From the NCBI GenBank assembly GCA_015258095.1, contig JABZIV010000044.1, forward strand, positions 1 to 14,029: a stretch of DNA of 14,029 nt, given 5' to 3'. Positions 5,914-12,755 of this stretch are shown piece by piece. Every line of letters starts with the position of its first letter. Positions within the stretch are counted from its first letter, which is position 1. The notes under the pieces are model-generated. The model worked only from the letters and a program-made list of their open reading frames with translations. It did no database searches and was not told the origin of the DNA. The position numbers and the translations under genes were made by a program. The stretch comes from Lachnospiraceae bacterium (GTDB taxonomy: Bacteria; Bacillota; Clostridia; Lachnospirales; Lachnospiraceae).

Positions 5914-6369
5914 ATGAACAGAGTTATCCTAATGGGTAGATTGGTAAGAGATCCTGAGATTCGGTATTCCCAAGGGGAGAATAGCCTGGCTATCGCAAGA
6001 TACACTCTTGCAGTGGATAGAAGAGGCAGAAGGAACCAGGGAGACGGTCAGCCTACAGCAGATTTCATCCGTTGTGTAGCTTTCGGACAGAGAGCGGAGT
6101 TCGCGGAGAAGTATATGCATCAGGGTATGCGTATGCTTGTATCGGGAAGCATTCAAACCGGAAGTTATCAGAACAAAGACGGACAGACCGTATATACGAC
6201 AGACATCATTGTGGATGATCAGGAGTTCGCGGATAGTAAAGGACAGGGAGGCGCTGCTTCCTATTCCAAGGATTCGAACAGTCCGTTTATGGGCGGTAGC
6301 GATGACTTGAGCGAAGGATTTATGAGTATACCTGATGGGGTAGAGGACGAGGGACTCCCCTTCACCTAG
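5914..6369 (+). CDS. ssb: Single-stranded DNA-binding protein
   Basis: The 151-residue protein starts Met-Asn-Arg-Val-Ile-Leu-Met-Gly-Arg-Leu, the classic SSB opening, and has an OB fold over about residues 1-108 (Asp-Pro-Glu-Ile-Arg-Tyr, Ala-x-Tyr-Thr-Leu-Ala-Val-Asp-Arg, Phe-Ile-Arg-Cys-Val-Ala-Phe-Gly). A Gly/Ser/Asp-rich flexible linker leads to an acidic tip, Asp-Glu-Gly-Leu-Pro-Phe-Thr. This tip corresponds to the conserved Asp-Asp-Leu-Pro-Phe that recruits repair and replication partners; the extra Thr after the Phe is a minor departure. It coats single-stranded DNA as a tetramer. It lies between rpsF (22 nt upstream) and rpsR (62 nt downstream), as in B. subtilis. Confidence 0.97.
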   Translation: MNRVILMGRLVRDPEIRYSQGENSLAIARYTLAVDRRGRRNQGDGQPTADFIRCVAFGQRAEFAEKYMHQGMRMLVSGSIQTGSYQNKDGQTVYTTDIIVDDQEFADSKGQGGAASYSKDSNSPFMGGSDDLSEGFMSIPDGVEDEGLPFT

Positions 6370-6398
6370 GTTGGGAAGTTTTCCTCAGGATGAAAGAA

Positions 6399-6414
6399 GG
6401 CAAGAAAGCTTGCC
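6399..6414 (+). other. Intercistronic hairpin between ssb and rpsR
   Basis: GGCAAG (6399-6404) and CTTGCC (6409-6414) form a perfect 6-bp stem with an AAAG loop. No T-tract follows, and the AAGGAGG ribosome binding site of rpsR begins four bases later (6419). It may mark RNA processing or tune rpsR translation; it does not look like a terminator. Confidence 0.4.
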
Positions 6415-6431
6415 GATGAAGGAGGAAAGCC

Positions 6432-6704
6432 ATGGCATTTCAGAAGGCAGATAAAGGCGGTTCACAGAAACCGAGAAGAGCCGGAGCAGGATTCCGCAGC
6501 AGAAAGAAAGTTTGTGCTTTCTGCGGAGAGAAGTCCAAGCCGGTAGATTATAAGGATATCGGAACACTTCGGAAGTTTATTTCCGAAAGAGGTAAGATTC
6601 TTCCCAGAAGAATCACAGGTACTTGCGCATCTCACCAGAGAGCCATTACCACAGCAATCAAGCGTGCTCGTCACATTGCATTGCTTCCATACCAGGTAGA
6701 TTAA
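6432..6704 (+). CDS. rpsR: 30S ribosomal protein S18
   Basis: The 90-residue bS18 pairs with bS6 on the 30S platform. Diagnostic segments are the basic N-terminus, Lys-Val-Cys-Ala-Phe-Cys at about 26-31, Ile-Asp/Asp-Tyr-Lys-Asp-Ile (Val-Asp-Tyr-Lys-Asp-Ile), Leu-Arg-Lys-Phe-Ile-Ser-Glu-Arg-Gly-Lys-Ile, and Pro-Arg-Arg-Ile-Thr-Gly-Thr-Cys-Ala near the middle, ending in Ala-Arg-x-Ile-Ala-Leu-Leu-Pro-Tyr. The Cys pair Cys-Ala-Phe-Cys suggests a zinc-retaining (C+) version of S18. An AAGGAGG ribosome binding site precedes the ATG. It is the last gene of the operon and is closed by a strong terminator 13 nt after the stop. Confidence 0.97.
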   Translation: MAFQKADKGGSQKPRRAGAGFRSRKKVCAFCGEKSKPVDYKDIGTLRKFISERGKILPRRITGTCASHQRAITTAIKRARHIALLPYQVD

Positions 6705-6716
6705 GATGAAGACGAA

Positions 6717-6745
6717 GGGCTGTCGCATATTGCGGCAGTCCTTTT
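6717..6745 (+). terminator. Intrinsic terminator of rpsF-ssb-rpsR
   Basis: GGGCTGTCGC (6717-6726) pairs with GCGGCAGTCC (6732-6741) around an ATATT loop. This is a 10-bp GC-rich stem with two G-U pairs, followed by TTTT at 6742-6745 and further T-rich sequence. It clearly separates the ribosomal operon from the polysaccharide operon. Confidence 0.9.
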
Positions 6746-6749
6746 ATCT

Positions 6750-6778
6750 TTGACCGAAATTCTGAAGAATGGTATAAT
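6750..6778 (+). promoter_or_regulatory. Strong sigma-A promoter of the polysaccharide operon
   Basis: TTGACC at 6750-6755 and TATAAT at 6773-6778 are separated by exactly 17 nt, and TG at 6770-6771 adds an extended -10. This is the best promoter in the window. Transcription should begin near 6785. The downstream genes up to at least gmhB show no clear internal promoter or terminator. Confidence 0.88.
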
Positions 6779-6786
6779 TTCTCCAA

Positions 6787-6846
6787 ATGTCTGAAAAGAA
6801 GGCAGAAAGATGCAGAATGCGGATAGAGAGTGAGGAGCATCGTTGA
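6787..6846 (+). CDS. Possible 19-codon leader ORF overlapping the wzt start
   Basis: An ATG at 6787, only a few bases after the predicted transcription start, opens a frame of 19 codons (Met-Ser-Glu-Lys-Lys-Ala-Glu-Arg-Cys-Arg-Met...). It ends in TGA at 6844-6846, overlapping the TTG start of wzt at 6843-6845 as TTGA. There is no room for a ribosome binding site, so translation would have to be leaderless or begin at the internal ATG at 6817. It may be chance. Confidence 0.25.
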   Translation: MSEKKAERCRMRIESEEHR

Positions 6847-8267
6847 AAGAGGAAGAAAAGTTGGAAAAAGAAGAGCTGATTTCGGTAAAGGATGTCAGCA
6901 AAGTCTATAGACTGTATGACCGTGCGATCGATCGATTGCTGGAAAGTGTCAGTATCAGAAAAAAGTCCTATCACAAGGACTTCTTTGCCTTAAGAGATAT
7001 TTCTTTCTCCGTGAAGAAGGGAGAGGCAGTGGGCATCATCGGGACGAACGGATCCGGAAAGTCCACGATGCTGAAGATTATTACCGGCGTGCTTACCCCG
7101 ACCGGCGGTACGGTGGAAACCAGAGGAAGCATTTGCGCTCTTCTGGAACTCGGTGCAGGCTTCAATCAGGATTACACCGGTATTGAGAACATCTATATGA
7201 ACGGAACGATGATGGGCATCAGCAAGGAGGAAATGGACAAGAAATTACCCGATATCCTCGATTTTGCAGACATCGGAGATTTCGTGAACCAACCGGTCAA
7301 GTCGTATTCCAGCGGTATGTTTGTCCGCCTTGCCTTCGCTCTGTATATCTCCATCGATCCGGAGATTCTGATTGTGGACGAGGCGCTCTCTGTCGGCGAT
7401 GTTTTCTTCCAGGCAAAGTGCTATCACCGGATGGATGAGTTGAAGAAGAAGGGCACGACGATTCTGATGGTGACCCATGACCTCGGCTCCGTGATGAAGT
7501 ACTGTGACAGAGTAATCCTCTTCAACAAAGGAAAGAAAGTGGGAGAAGGACTTCCCGGAGAGATGGTGGATCAGTACAAGAAGATTCTTGCAGGAAAGAA
7601 TCCTGATGCGGAGAAGTTTGTGGAGGAACAGGACTTCCTCGGAGAAGGAAGGGAGAACAGGCGGGAAGAGGCTTCCGGGACGCAGGAAAGCGGAAAAAGG
7701 CAGGAAGGCGCACCTCTTTCAGAGCGGGGAGGGACACTTTATTCCGGACAGGAAGAAAGCGGGACAACATCCTCTGCACCACGTCTTATGAAAGAGGAAA
7801 TGGCAATCAATCCTTCCGCACAGCTTTATGGAAACGGCAAAGCGGAGATATATGATTTCGGTATTTTTGACCATGAAGGAAAGCTCAGCAATATCCTTGT
7901 GAAAGGGGAGAGCTTCACTATCAAAGAGAGGATTCGCTTCCATGCCGAGATTGCGGCGCCCATTTTCACCTTCACGATAAAGGATAAGCGGGGCATGGAT
8001 CTCACGGGGACAAATACCCTTTTTGAAGGAGAAAATATTCCGTCCGTCAAGGCGGGAGACGAGTATCTTTGCTCCTTTACACAGAAGATGAACTTGCAGG
8101 GAGGAGAGTATTTACTCTCGATTTCCTGTACGGGTTTTGAAGGCGGAGAGCACACGGTCTATGACAGAAAGTACGACATCACGAGTATCACCGTGCTGTC
8201 CAACAAGAATACGGTAGGGATTTATGATATGGAGTCGAAAGTGACTCTGGAAAGGCACGAAGGATGA
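6843..8267 (+). CDS. Wzt-type ABC transporter ATPase with C-terminal carbohydrate-binding domain
   Basis: The 474-residue protein is the ATPase of a polysaccharide ABC exporter of the Wzt/TagH/RfbE class. Residues 10-250 are the nucleotide-binding domain: Walker A Gly-Thr-Asn-Gly-Ser-Gly-Lys-Ser at 67-74, signature Tyr-Ser-Ser-Gly-Met at 155-159, Walker B Ile-Leu-Ile-Val-Asp-Glu at 175-180, and H-loop Thr-His at 211-212. Leu-Glu-Leu-Gly-Ala-Gly-Phe at 101-107 is typical of Wzt-like proteins. A charged Gly/Glu/Ser linker (about 255-320) joins a beta-sandwich resembling Wzt_C at about 325-470. In E. coli O8/O9a that domain recognises the modified chain end of the glycan and couples it to export. 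The start is TTG 6843 with GAGGAG at 6832-6837; TTG 6861 is a possible alternative. Its partner permease (Wzm) is not adjacent. The end overlaps the next gene as ATGA. Confidence 0.9.
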   Translation: MKEEEKLEKEELISVKDVSKVYRLYDRAIDRLLESVSIRKKSYHKDFFALRDISFSVKKGEAVGIIGTNGSGKSTMLKIITGVLTPTGGTVETRGSICALLELGAGFNQDYTGIENIYMNGTMMGISKEEMDKKLPDILDFADIGDFVNQPVKSYSSGMFVRLAFALYISIDPEILIVDEALSVGDVFFQAKCYHRMDELKKKGTTILMVTHDLGSVMKYCDRVILFNKGKKVGEGLPGEMVDQYKKILAGKNPDAEKFVEEQDFLGEGRENRREEASGTQESGKRQEGAPLSERGGTLYSGQEESGTTSSAPRLMKEEMAINPSAQLYGNGKAEIYDFGIFDHEGKLSNILVKGESFTIKERIRFHAEIAAPIFTFTIKDKRGMDLTGTNTLFEGENIPSVKAGDEYLCSFTQKMNLQGGEYLLSISCTGFEGGEHTVYDRKYDITSITVLSNKNTVGIYDMESKVTLERHEG

Positions 8268-11200
8268 CACTGGAAGACTATCAAGGCAATCTCATTGACT
8301 GGATTAATTTCTTTCCGGCAGGGGGAGGACTGGAGCGCGACGCAAAAGTATTGCTTCTTGCAGAGAAGGATGTGGAAGAGATTTATGCGTCTCGGATTCG
8401 ACCGAAAGTAAAGAGGCTCGGCCTTCGTATGGAAGAAGGGCAGTATGACTATGTCCTGATTCCGGCACTCTCCGGGAAGCTTCTTTCCTTGTTTCGCGAC
8501 TCTTTGCAGGAAATGCTTTTTACGCTGATAGAGAAGTATCTTCTTCCGGGAGGAGAGTTGCTTCTCGGGATCCGAAATGAAAAGAGCCTGGAAAGCCTGG
8601 CAACGGCTTATCGGGAAGAAAACTATGCGTATACTACTTTGTTCGATTTGCAGAGTATCGGCAAGAATTTAAAGGCAAAGTATGAAAAGGGAGAGGAGCG
8701 GATTTATTTTCCGCTTCCCACCCTGGGGTACCCTGTGCATTTTTATACGAAGGATAGACTTCCGAAAGAAGGGGAAGAAGAGGAGAGCGTCACGGCGCTT
8801 GTGCAGGAAGGCGTATTTCCGACCTTTGCCCCTTGCTTTTTGTACAGTTTTCGAACGGAAGACGCCGGCATCTCTTCGATGAAAGATATACACAGTAAGA
8901 GAGTGGATTACATCAAGTACAATGCGGCAAGACTTCCACAGTATGCGATAAAAACGGAGATTTTAACCGAGAAAAAAGGGGAGAAACTCGTCTTAAAAGA
9001 GGGAATCACGAAGGACGCCAATCCGCACATTGAGTCTCTTCCCGAGAAGCGGAAGCTTATGGAGGCCTTTTTTTCGGGGCGAAATATCGAAGTATTGCAG
9101 GAAAAGCAATTCAGAAGAGCGTATGAGTCGTCCGATTCTCTGTCTTACATCGCGTATCCTTTTTTAAGAGGGAAGAGCATTTCGGAGATTTTGGGAGAGC
9201 TGATAGTAGAAGGGAAAGCACCGGTGAAGGAACTTCATGAAGCGCTGGAGTTGATTCTCGGTACGGAAGAGTGGATTTGCCCGGCAAACTATGACCTTCT
9301 TTTTGAAAATGTTCTGATGGTGCAGGACAAAGCCGTTCTGATTGACTGCGAGTGGGTTTTTCCGGAAGGCGTGGAAAGAAGCTTCCTGGAGTATCGGATT
9401 CTGCACTATTGGTATGAAAGTTTTAAAAGTAAGTTGAAGTATAAGGATGAGGAAAGTTTCTTCCGCCTCTTCTCCATAGGAAAGCCGGAGCTTCTTGCCG
9501 AAGAGAAGAAAGAAGGAGACTTTCAACAGATGGTACACGGAGAAAATGAAGGCAGTAATTCCTGGGCTTATCGGGAAGGACGCTTCAGTCCGGAGAATTT
9601 TCAGAAGCAGAAACGGACGATTCAGGAGAAAGAGAGGCATATCCTTCATCTGCAAGAGGAAGTGAAGGATAAAGACCTTGCTTTAAAGAAGGAAAGAGAG
9701 GTACTTCGCCTTACACAGGTACACGTAGGCAATCTGGAAAGTGTTATCAAAACGCATGAAAACGATATCGATGCGATGCAGAGAGAATTACAGTATCTTC
9801 ATCGGCATCAGACTTTACTTTCGCGCTGCACAAGGAAGCTTGTAAAGATTTTCAATCAGCGTTTTCCGAAAGAAAGCCGGAGAAGGTTGATTCTGCACTA
9901 TTTTGCCTATACCTTTCTGCATCCGGTGAAGACGATTCCCCTCTTCCTCTTTCCCGACGGGAGAAACCGGATTGTCGGGCATTTCAGGATAGGAGAGGCC
10001 TATGCGGAGGGAGGAAAGCTGCGCTTTGATAAGGTGGAGAAACCGAAGGTCAGTATCGTGATTCCGTGTTACAACCAGATTCACTATACCTATCGCTGCT
10101 TACAATCCATTCTTCGGAATACCAGGCAGGAAGAGACGCCGTATGAAGTGATTATTGCAGATGACGTGTCCCAGGACGCAACGAGGGATCTTCGCCTCTT
10201 TGCAGAGAATCTCGTGATTGCGCGGAATAAAGAAAATATGGGCTTTCTGAAGAATTGTAATCAGGCGGCTGCACTCGCCCGGGGCGAATACATTTTCTTC
10301 TTAAATAATGACACGGAGGTGACGGAAGGCTGGCTTTCCTCCCTTGTTGCCCTGATTGAGCGGCGGCCTGATGCCGGCATGGTGGGGTCGAAACTGGTCT
10401 ATCCCGATGGAAGATTACAGGAAGCCGGCGGGATTATATGGTCGGATGCTTCCGGATGGAACTACGGAAGATTACAGAATCCGGACGACCCCGAATACAA
10501 TTATGTGAAAGAAGTGGACTATATTTCCGGTGCGGCAATTATGATTCGAAGCTCCCTTTGGAAGGAAATCGGAGGCTTTGATGAACTTTTTGCGCCGGCA
10601 TATTGCGAAGACTCGGATCTCGCTTTTTCTGTTCGGAAAAAAGGATTCAAGGTGCTTTATGAGCCGAAGTCGAAAGTCATTCACTATGAGGGCATTTCCA
10701 ACGGTACCGATGTGGAGGGAAGCGGATTAAAGCGCTATCAGAAGGTGAATCAGGAGAAGTTTAAGGAGAAGTGGAAGGAAGAACTGAAAGCACAGTATGT
10801 GAATACCGGGAATCCGAATCCGTTCCGTGCAAGGGAGCGGGGACAGGGGAAGTGCTATATTCTGTTCGTAGACCACTATGTTCCGACCTTTGATAAGGAC
10901 GCCGGATCCAAAACGACCTACCAGTATCTGAAGATGCTTACCGAAAAGGGCTTTATGGTGAAGTTCCTGGGGGACAATTTCCTGAAAGAAGAGCCCTACA
11001 CGGGGGCACTGGAGGAACTCGGCATCGAAGTCCTCTACGGCACCGGAATGCAGGGAGATATCTGGAATTACATGGAACGAAATAAGGAGATGATCAACAT
11101 CGCCTATCTGAACCGGCCGCACATTGCAACGAAGTATATTGACTTTATCAAAGAGCATACAGACTGGAAGATTATCTTCTACGGGCATGACCTGCATTTT

Positions 11201-11968
11201 CTCCGTTTGCAGAGGGAATATGAGCTTGAGCACAAGGCGGAGATTCTGGAAGAAGCCCAGTATTTTCGGAATTTGGAATTCTCCGTGATGGAAAAAGCGG
11301 CGATCAGCTATTACCCGTCTTCTCTTGAAGTAGAGGAGATTCACCGGATTGATGAAAGCATCCCGGTGAAGGCGATTACCGCGTATGTCTTCGATAAACC
11401 TGCGGTAGTGGAGAAGATCGGGGAAGAAAGAGAGGGCATCCTCTTTGTAGGAGGCTTTGCCCATCCGCCAAATGAGGATGCGGTGCTTTGGTTTTGCGAG
11501 GAGATTCTTCCCTTTATTCGGAGGCAACTTCCGGATGCACCCTTCCGTATTGTCGGAAGCCATGTCACGGAAAAAGTCGCGGCACTCGGGCAGCAGGACG
11601 GGGTCGAAGTGCTTGGATTTGTCAGTGACGAAGAGCTTCATGCACTCTATCAGAAGAGTCGTATCGTGGCGGTGCCGCTCCGTTACGGTGCCGGAGTGAA
11701 AGGAAAAGTCATCGAAGCCTTGCATGAAGGAGCGGCAGTACTCACCACTTCCTGCGGCGCGGAAGGCATCGAAAAGGCGGAAGAGGTGATGGTGATAGAG
11801 GATGATCCGCGAAAGTTTGCAGACCAGGCGGTGCTCTTGTATCAGAATCTTCCCGCCATTCGGGAGTATTCGAAGAAAGCGGTGGAGTATATCGCGGAGC
11901 ATTTCTTTCCGGATGCCGTTTATCGGAAGATTGCAGAGGATTTTGAGCTGCATAAACAGGAAGGATAA
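8264..11968 (+). CDS. Multidomain fusion: degenerate methyltransferase, kinase-like, coiled coil, GT2 and GT4 glycosyltransferases
   Basis: This 1234-residue protein probably assembles a surface glycan. Residues about 28-170 look like the later half of a class I methyltransferase (Tyr-Asp-Tyr-Val-Leu-Ile at 61-66; Leu-Leu-Pro-Gly-Gly-Glu-Leu-Leu-Leu at 93-101), but no Gly-x-Gly-x-Gly SAM loop is seen. Residues about 210-390 resemble an aminoglycoside-phosphotransferase-like kinase, with Asn-Tyr-Asp343 ... Glu-Asn349-Val and Ile-Asp361-Cys-Glu-Trp as candidate catalytic and metal sites. About 445-520 is a coiled coil. A GT2 domain spans about 594-840: Val-Ser-Ile-Val-Ile-Pro-Cys-Tyr-Asn at 596-604, Asn-Asn-Asp-Thr at 681-684, Glu-Asp-Ser-Asp at 782-785. 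A GT-B/GT4 domain spans about 863-1234: Gly-Gly-Phe-x-His-Pro-Pro-Asn at 1063-1070 and Gly-Ala-Gly-Val-Lys-Gly-Lys-Val-Ile-Glu-Ala at 1142-1152. The methyltransferase-kinase-coiled-coil order parallels WbdD, the O8/O9a chain terminator. The ATGA overlap with wzt suggests tight coupling. There is no clear membrane helix, only a hydrophobic patch near 543-563. Sugar specificity is unknown. Confidence 0.85.
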   Translation: MTLEDYQGNLIDWINFFPAGGGLERDAKVLLLAEKDVEEIYASRIRPKVKRLGLRMEEGQYDYVLIPALSGKLLSLFRDSLQEMLFTLIEKYLLPGGELLLGIRNEKSLESLATAYREENYAYTTLFDLQSIGKNLKAKYEKGEERIYFPLPTLGYPVHFYTKDRLPKEGEEEESVTALVQEGVFPTFAPCFLYSFRTEDAGISSMKDIHSKRVDYIKYNAARLPQYAIKTEILTEKKGEKLVLKEGITKDANPHIESLPEKRKLMEAFFSGRNIEVLQEKQFRRAYESSDSLSYIAYPFLRGKSISEILGELIVEGKAPVKELHEALELILGTEEWICPANYDLLFENVLMVQDKAVLIDCEWVFPEGVERSFLEYRILHYWYESFKSKLKYKDEESFFRLFSIGKPELLAEEKKEGDFQQMVHGENEGSNSWAYREGRFSPENFQKQKRTIQEKERHILHLQEEVKDKDLALKKEREVLRLTQVHVGNLESVIKTHENDIDAMQRELQYLHRHQTLLSRCTRKLVKIFNQRFPKESRRRLILHYFAYTFLHPVKTIPLFLFPDGRNRIVGHFRIGEAYAEGGKLRFDKVEKPKVSIVIPCYNQIHYTYRCLQSILRNTRQEETPYEVIIADDVSQDATRDLRLFAENLVIARNKENMGFLKNCNQAAALARGEYIFFLNNDTEVTEGWLSSLVALIERRPDAGMVGSKLVYPDGRLQEAGGIIWSDASGWNYGRLQNPDDPEYNYVKEVDYISGAAIMIRSSLWKEIGGFDELFAPAYCEDSDLAFSVRKKGFKVLYEPKSKVIHYEGISNGTDVEGSGLKRYQKVNQEKFKEKWKEELKAQYVNTGNPNPFRARERGQGKCYILFVDHYVPTFDKDAGSKTTYQYLKMLTEKGFMVKFLGDNFLKEEPYTGALEELGIEVLYGTGMQGDIWNYMERNKEMINIAYLNRPHIATKYIDFIKEHTDWKIIFYGHDLHFLRLQREYELEHKAEILEEAQYFRNLEFSVMEKAAISYYPSSLEVEEIHRIDESIPVKAITAYVFDKPAVVEKIGEEREGILFVGGFAHPPNEDAVLWFCEEILPFIRRQLPDAPFRIVGSHVTEKVAALGQQDGVEVLGFVSDEELHALYQKSRIVAVPLRYGAGVKGKVIEALHEGAAVLTTSCGAEGIEKAEEVMVIEDDPRKFADQAVLLYQNLPAIREYSKKAVEYIAEHFFPDAVYRKIAEDFELHKQEG

Positions 11969-11985
11969 AGAAAGGGGAGTCCGTT

Positions 11986-12708
11986 ATGGAAGCGATACTT
12001 TTATGTGGAGGACTCGGAACACGGCTTCGTTCCGTGGTTTCGGACAGACCGAAGCCGATGGCGGATATTGCAGGAAAGCCTTTTCTCCACTACTTCGTGC
12101 GTATGCTTTCTGAAAAAGGCGTGGAGCGCTTCATCTTTGCCCTTGGTTATATGGGAGAACAGATTGAAGCATACTTTCGGGACGGCAGAGAATACGGGAT
12201 TTCTATCGCATATTCCTATGAAGAAAGCCCGCTCGGAACCGGCGGAGCAATACGGAATGCCCTCCCGAAGATGCAGGAAGAGGATGTACTCGTTCTCAAT
12301 GCGGATACCTACTTCGATACGGATTATAGGAGCCTCTTTCAGGAGCAGAGAATGAAGCGCGCCGATATGACGATTGCAAGTCGGGAAATAGAGGATATCT
12401 CGCGTTACGGCGCTATCGTGAAGGATACGGACGGCAGGATCCTTCGCTGGAATGAGAAGCAGAGCGGCAGCGGAGAGACTACGCCGAGAAGAGGAGAAAT
12501 CAATGGCGGAATCTATGTCATGAAGAAAAGTCTGATTGAAAAGATTCCCGCCGGAAAACAAAGTCTCGAAAACGATTGTATTCCCGCTTGGCTTTCCCGT
12601 TCCGTAAGTATCCATGCCCTGCCTTCGGACGGTTACTTTATGGATATCGGTGTGCCGGAGGATTACAGAAGATTTCAGGCAGATGTCCAATCCGGAAAGA
12701 TTGTGTAA
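11986..12708 (+). CDS. hddC: D-glycero-D-manno-heptose 1-phosphate guanylyltransferase (HddC-like nucleotidyltransferase)
   Basis: The 240-residue protein is a sugar-phosphate nucleotidyltransferase. Its signature Gly-Gly-Leu-Gly-Thr-Arg-Leu-Arg at 8-15 is followed by Arg-Pro-Lys-Pro-Met at 21-25. Pro-Leu-Gly-Thr-Gly-Gly-Ala-Ile at 82-89, Asn-Ala-Asp at 105-107 (metal Asp107) and Asn-Gly-Gly-Ile-Tyr-Val-Met at 173-179 complete the family pattern. The Ser-Val-Val-Ser-Asp-x-Pro-Lys-Pro-Met spacing and overall length are close to HddC, which makes GDP-D-glycero-alpha-D-manno-heptose from heptose 1-phosphate and GTP. The neighbouring GmhB homologue supports this assignment over mannose- or glucose-1-phosphate transferases. 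The ribosome binding site AAAGGGGAG is six nt before the ATG. The gene begins 17 nt after the glycosyltransferase. Nucleotide specificity (GTP) cannot be read directly from the sequence and is inferred. Confidence 0.8.
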   Translation: MEAILLCGGLGTRLRSVVSDRPKPMADIAGKPFLHYFVRMLSEKGVERFIFALGYMGEQIEAYFRDGREYGISIAYSYEESPLGTGGAIRNALPKMQEEDVLVLNADTYFDTDYRSLFQEQRMKRADMTIASREIEDISRYGAIVKDTDGRILRWNEKQSGSGETTPRRGEINGGIYVMKKSLIEKIPAGKQSLENDCIPAWLSRSVSIHALPSDGYFMDIGVPEDYRRFQADVQSGKIV

Positions 12709-12755
12709 TGAGAGGTACCGTACGGAAAGTTGCAAAAAAGGAGTAAAGTGCCATT

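Noticed and set aside
10727..11953. 408-codon open frame on the minus strand opposite the GT4 domain
   Set aside because: The plus strand here has clear GT4 motifs in a continuous 1234-residue protein. The antisense translation is rich in His, Leu, Arg and Ile without any recognisable motif, and has no ribosome binding site. It is a by-product of codon bias.
12001..12735. 244-codon open frame on the minus strand opposite hddC
   Set aside because: It mirrors a gene with unmistakable nucleotidyltransferase motifs, and its own translation shows no family pattern.
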